From NCBI GenBank assembly GCA_024636405.1, contig JAGXHC010000027.1, positions 1 through 26,458 on the forward strand: DNA of 26,458 nt, written 5' to 3'. Below, in pieces: positions 24,089 through 26,458 of the stretch. The notes beneath the pieces are model-generated. The model worked only from the letters and a program-made list of their open reading frames with translations, had not been told where the DNA came from and searched no databases. A program made the translations under genes and the position numbers. Origin of the DNA: Sulfitobacter sp. Its GTDB lineage: Bacteria; Pseudomonadota; Alphaproteobacteria; Rhodobacterales; Rhodobacteraceae. How positions within the stretch are numbered: position 1 is the first letter of the stretch; every line of letters begins with the position of its first letter.

Positions 24089-25410
24089 TCCCGCCAGGCC
24101 TGCTGATTTCCGCGCCTGCGTCAGGTAGTGGCAAAACCACCCTGATGCTGGGCCTCCTGGCCGAACTGCGCGCGCAAGGCATCGCTGTGCAGCCATTCAA
24201 AAGCGGCCCGGACTATATTGACCCGGCTTTTCACACCGCCGCCTCCGGGCGCGCGTCGTTCAATCTTGATAGCTGGTCGATGGATCGCGCGCGCATCGAA
24301 GGCTTGGTTGGCAATGCCGAAGGTGCGGAACTGATTCTTGCCGAAGGGTCCATGGGCCTGTTTGACGGTGTGGCAGTGCCCGGCGCGTCGGGCAACGGCG
24401 CCAGCGCGGACATTGCGGCGCATATGGGATGGCCCGTCGTGCTGGTGCTTGACGCATCGGGTGCGGCGCAATCCGTCGCCGCGACGGCGCTGGGGTTTTC
24501 GTTGATGCGCCCGGATGTCACACTGGCAGGCGTGGTGCTGAACCGGGTCGCCTCGCCCCGGCACGAGACGTTGATAAGGGTCGGCATGGAGCAGGTCGGG
24601 ATCGCGGTGCTGGGTGCATTGCCGCGCCGCAAAGAGATCGAGATGCCCGAACGACACCTTGGGCTTGTGCAGGCAGGAGAGCAGGAAAACCTGCCCGTGA
24701 TCCTTTCTGAGGCCGCCGCCTTTGTTGCGGCGCATGTTGATATTCCTGCCCTGATCGCCGCTGCCGAAGGCACGCTTCAGGACGCCCCACCACCCGCGCG
24801 CATCATCCCACCGGGCCAGCGCATCGCGTTGGCACAAGATGATGCATTCGCCTTTGTCTATCCGCATCTGCTGGCCGGGTGGCGCGCTGCGGGGGCTACG
24901 ATCCTGCCGTTCTCGCCACTTGGCGACGAGGCCCCGGACAACAGTGCCGATGTCTGCTGGCTACCCGGCGGCTACCCTGAATTGCATGCAGGTCGCCTTG
25001 CTGCGGCGGACCGCTTTCGCAGCGGCTTGCAGGATTTCGTCCGCACGCGCCCGGTTCATGGTGAATGCGGTGGTTACATGGCGATGGGGGCAGGGCTGGT
25101 CGATCTGGAAGGCAATCGGCACCAGATGGCGGGGCTTTTGGGGCTGGAGACGTCCTTTGGCAAGCGCAAGATGCATCTTGGGTATCGCAAGGCGGACCTG
25201 CACGCGGGCATCCCCGGTCACGACGCGTCGGCACGGTTGCGCGGGCACGAATTTCACTACGCGACGATACTCAACGAACCTGACGCGCCCCTGGCCAAAA
25301 TTACCGACAGCAACGATGTGGTGGTGCCGGAAACCGGGTCCGTCAAACGCTATGACGGTGGCGGGGCGGCGACAGGCACCTTCTTTCATATGATCGCCGA
25401 AGCGCCATGA
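24085..25410 (+). CDS. cobB: Hydrogenobyrinic acid a,c-diamide synthase CobB
   Basis: The 441-residue amidotransferase converts hydrogenobyrinic acid to its a,c-diamide, using ATP and glutamine, and so makes the substrate for CobNST. The N-terminal synthase domain has the P-loop [11 protein letters not shown] (residues 9-19), [11 protein letters not shown] near 37 and EGSMGLFDG near 88. The C-terminal class-I glutaminase domain has the nucleophile Cys328 in [11 protein letters not shown] and the catalytic His391 in [16 protein letters not shown] near 293 is also typical. The start overlaps the cobM stop and the end overlaps cobA, both by ATGA. All catalytic residues are present. Confidence 0.95.
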   Translation: MIPPGLLISAPASGSGKTTLMLGLLAELRAQGIAVQPFKSGPDYIDPAFHTAASGRASFNLDSWSMDRARIEGLVGNAEGAELILAEGSMGLFDGVAVPGASGNGASADIAAHMGWPVVLVLDASGAAQSVAATALGFSLMRPDVTLAGVVLNRVASPRHETLIRVGMEQVGIAVLGALPRRKEIEMPERHLGLVQAGEQENLPVILSEAAAFVAAHVDIPALIAAAEGTLQDAPPPARIIPPGQRIALAQDDAFAFVYPHLLAGWRAAGATILPFSPLGDEAPDNSADVCWLPGGYPELHAGRLAAADRFRSGLQDFVRTRPVHGECGGYMAMGAGLVDLEGNRHQMAGLLGLETSFGKRKMHLGYRKADLHAGIPGHDASARLRGHEFHYATILNEPDAPLAKITDSNDVVVPETGSVKRYDGGGAATGTFFHMIAEAP

Positions 25411-26132
25411 CAGGCTTTGTTTCGTTTGTTTCCTCCGGTCCGGGCGACCCGGAACTGTTGACTGTGAAGGCGGTCAAAAGGCTGGAAGCGGCGGAAGTGG
25501 TGCTGTTCGACGATCTGTCATCGGGCCCGATCCTTGAACACGCGCGTGCCGATGCGGACCTGATCGGCGTTGGCAAACGCGCCGGGCGGGCCTCTCCCAA
25601 ACAGGATCATGTAAGCCGGGTTCTGGTGGAATACGCCAAGGCGGGCATGCAGGTGGTGCGGCTGAAATCCGGTGACAGCGGCATGTTCGGACGGCTGGAA
25701 GAGGAAATCATTGCCCTTCAGGCGGCGGGCATCCCCTTTGAAATCATTCCCGGCGTCACCTCTGCGTCGGCGGCTGCGGCAACTGCGGGCATTCCGCTGA
25801 CCCGTCGACTGACGGCGCGGCGGGTGCAGTTCATCACAGGCGCGGACGTGAGCGGTGATCTGCCTGCGGATGTCAATATGGCGGCACTGGCCGATCCGCT
25901 GGCGACAACGGTTGTCTACATGGGCAAGCGCACCTTTGCGGGCCTTGCCGCGCGTCTGATCGAGCATGGTTTATCGCCGGACACGCCTGCGCTGCTGGCC
26001 GAAGCGGTATCAACCCCGGCAGAGCGGATTGAGCGATTTACAATCGCCACACTGGCCGTACATTTGGAGACTGCCAGCAGCACCACACCGGCGCTGATTT
26101 TCTACGGTGCGCTGGCGGATCTGCGTCAATGA
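25407..26132 (+). CDS. cobA: Uroporphyrinogen-III C-methyltransferase CobA
   Basis: The 241-residue SUMT adds methyl groups at C2 and C7 of uroporphyrinogen III to make precorrin-2, the entry to the cobalamin branch. The N-terminal motif is SSGPGDPELLTVKAVKRL (residues 9-26), then VGKRAGRASPKQDHVSRVLV near 54, EIIPGVTSASAAAATAGIPLTRR near 111, and FITGADVSG, in which a His is more usual than Asp. The glycine-rich loop reads RLKSGDSGMFGRLEEE, where classical SUMTs have RLKGGDPFIFGRGGEE. The overall match is to the SUMT family; the altered loops set it apart from the siroheme CysG type. The start overlaps cobB (ATGA) and the end overlaps the second DUF1636 gene (ATGA). Confidence 0.92.
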   Translation: MTGFVSFVSSGPGDPELLTVKAVKRLEAAEVVLFDDLSSGPILEHARADADLIGVGKRAGRASPKQDHVSRVLVEYAKAGMQVVRLKSGDSGMFGRLEEEIIALQAAGIPFEIIPGVTSASAAAATAGIPLTRRLTARRVQFITGADVSGDLPADVNMAALADPLATTVVYMGKRTFAGLAARLIEHGLSPDTPALLAEAVSTPAERIERFTIATLAVHLETASSTTPALIFYGALADLRQ

Positions 26133-26443
26133 GCACGCCGGTCAAAATGCTGGTTTGCACCTCGTGCACCACGGACGGCAGCTTTGTTGATGTCGCGCGG
26201 GGCGGGATGGGCAAAGTCACGGTCATGCCGGTCGACTGCATGTCCGGCTGCGTCCGCGCACAGACAGTTGCCTTTCGCAGTCCGGGCAAGGTTGCGTACC
26301 TCTTTGGCGATATCACTGCGGCAGATCTGCCCGCCCTGCACAAGTTCGCACAACTCTACGATGCGGCCGCCGATGGCACCTTCGCCGATGCCCGCGTGCT
26401 GGGTGATTTGCGCACCAAGGCGCTGGCAAGGATCCCGGCATGA
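26129..26443 (+). CDS. DUF1636 metal-binding protein (second copy)
   Basis: The 104-residue protein is a second DUF1636 member with the four cysteines in the same arrangement (CTSC at 10-13, CMSGC at 37-41) and the following RSPGKVAYLFGD. It is 16 residues shorter than the copy at 13155 and clearly diverged, so this is not a recent duplication. The ferredoxin-like cysteine pattern suggests an iron-sulfur cluster or other metal. The ATG overlaps the cobA stop and its own stop overlaps the next start, so it is embedded in the translationally coupled run. The function is unknown; context points to cobalt or cobalamin metabolism. Confidence 0.85.
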   Translation: MSTPVKMLVCTSCTTDGSFVDVARGGMGKVTVMPVDCMSGCVRAQTVAFRSPGKVAYLFGDITAADLPALHKFAQLYDAAADGTFADARVLGDLRTKALARIPA

Positions 26444-26458
26444 CACTGCATCTGACGC
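26440..26458 (+). CDS. Start of a further gene (partial)
   Basis: An ATG at 26440 overlaps the preceding stop in the same ATGA manner as the rest of the operon and reads MTLHLT before the right edge. Six codons do not allow identification. It is probably another cobalt/cobalamin gene. Confidence 0.45.

Overview
The window looks like a chromosomal segment of an alphaproteobacterium of the order Rhodobacterales (Roseobacter group). The basis is protein resemblance: a Roseobacter-type flagellin start, a flgE/motB/fliK/flgJ/flgN flagellar neighbourhood, the aerobic (cob) cobalamin operon with CobW and CobNG, and CbtAB behind a cobalamin riboswitch. No rRNA, tRNA, CRISPR array or insertion sequence was recognised, and no stretch longer than about 210 bases lacks a gene.

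Positions 1-5300 hold flagellar genes. A large FliK-like frame with a GTG start (minus strand, C-terminus beyond the left edge) diverges from flgJ-like and flgN-like genes. A flagellin gene then starts at 2921 but breaks after 46 codons. At that point (about 3053-3061) it is joined head-on to the 3' end of the hook gene flgE on the minus strand. FlgE therefore loses its last residues and ends in an antisense read of the flagellin start. This is a deletion or inversion breakpoint (or a mis-assembly), with about 8 bp that fit both genes. motB lies upstream of flgE. Each of the four flagellar promoter regions carries a TTA-N8-TTA element resembling a CtrA box.

Positions 5400-11315 hold single metabolic and transport genes: an MFS permease, the tRNA hydroxylation rhodanese trhO, nicotinamidase pncA, a membrane-anchored NYN/PIN-type nuclease, nicotinate phosphoribosyltransferase pncB and an EamA-type exporter. 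PncA and PncB together make a short NAD salvage route from nicotinamide to nicotinate mononucleotide.

Positions 11475 to the right edge form one long cobalt/cobalamin locus. A cobalamin riboswitch leads cbtB, cbtA, a histidine-rich membrane-anchored protein, a DUF1636 protein, cobW, cobN, cobG, cobH, cobI, cobJ, cobL, cobE, cobM, cobB, cobA, a second DUF1636 protein and the first codons of another gene. Most neighbours overlap by 1-8 bases, so translational coupling is likely. cobK is the exception: it lies on the opposite strand between cobJ and cobL. The enzymes cover uroporphyrinogen III through precorrin-2, -3A, -3B, -4 and -5, then precorrin-6A reduction to hydrogenobyrinate, its a,c-diamide, and cobalt insertion (CobN subunit). 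CobF, the cobaltochelatase partners CobS/CobT and the late nucleotide-loop genes are not in the window.
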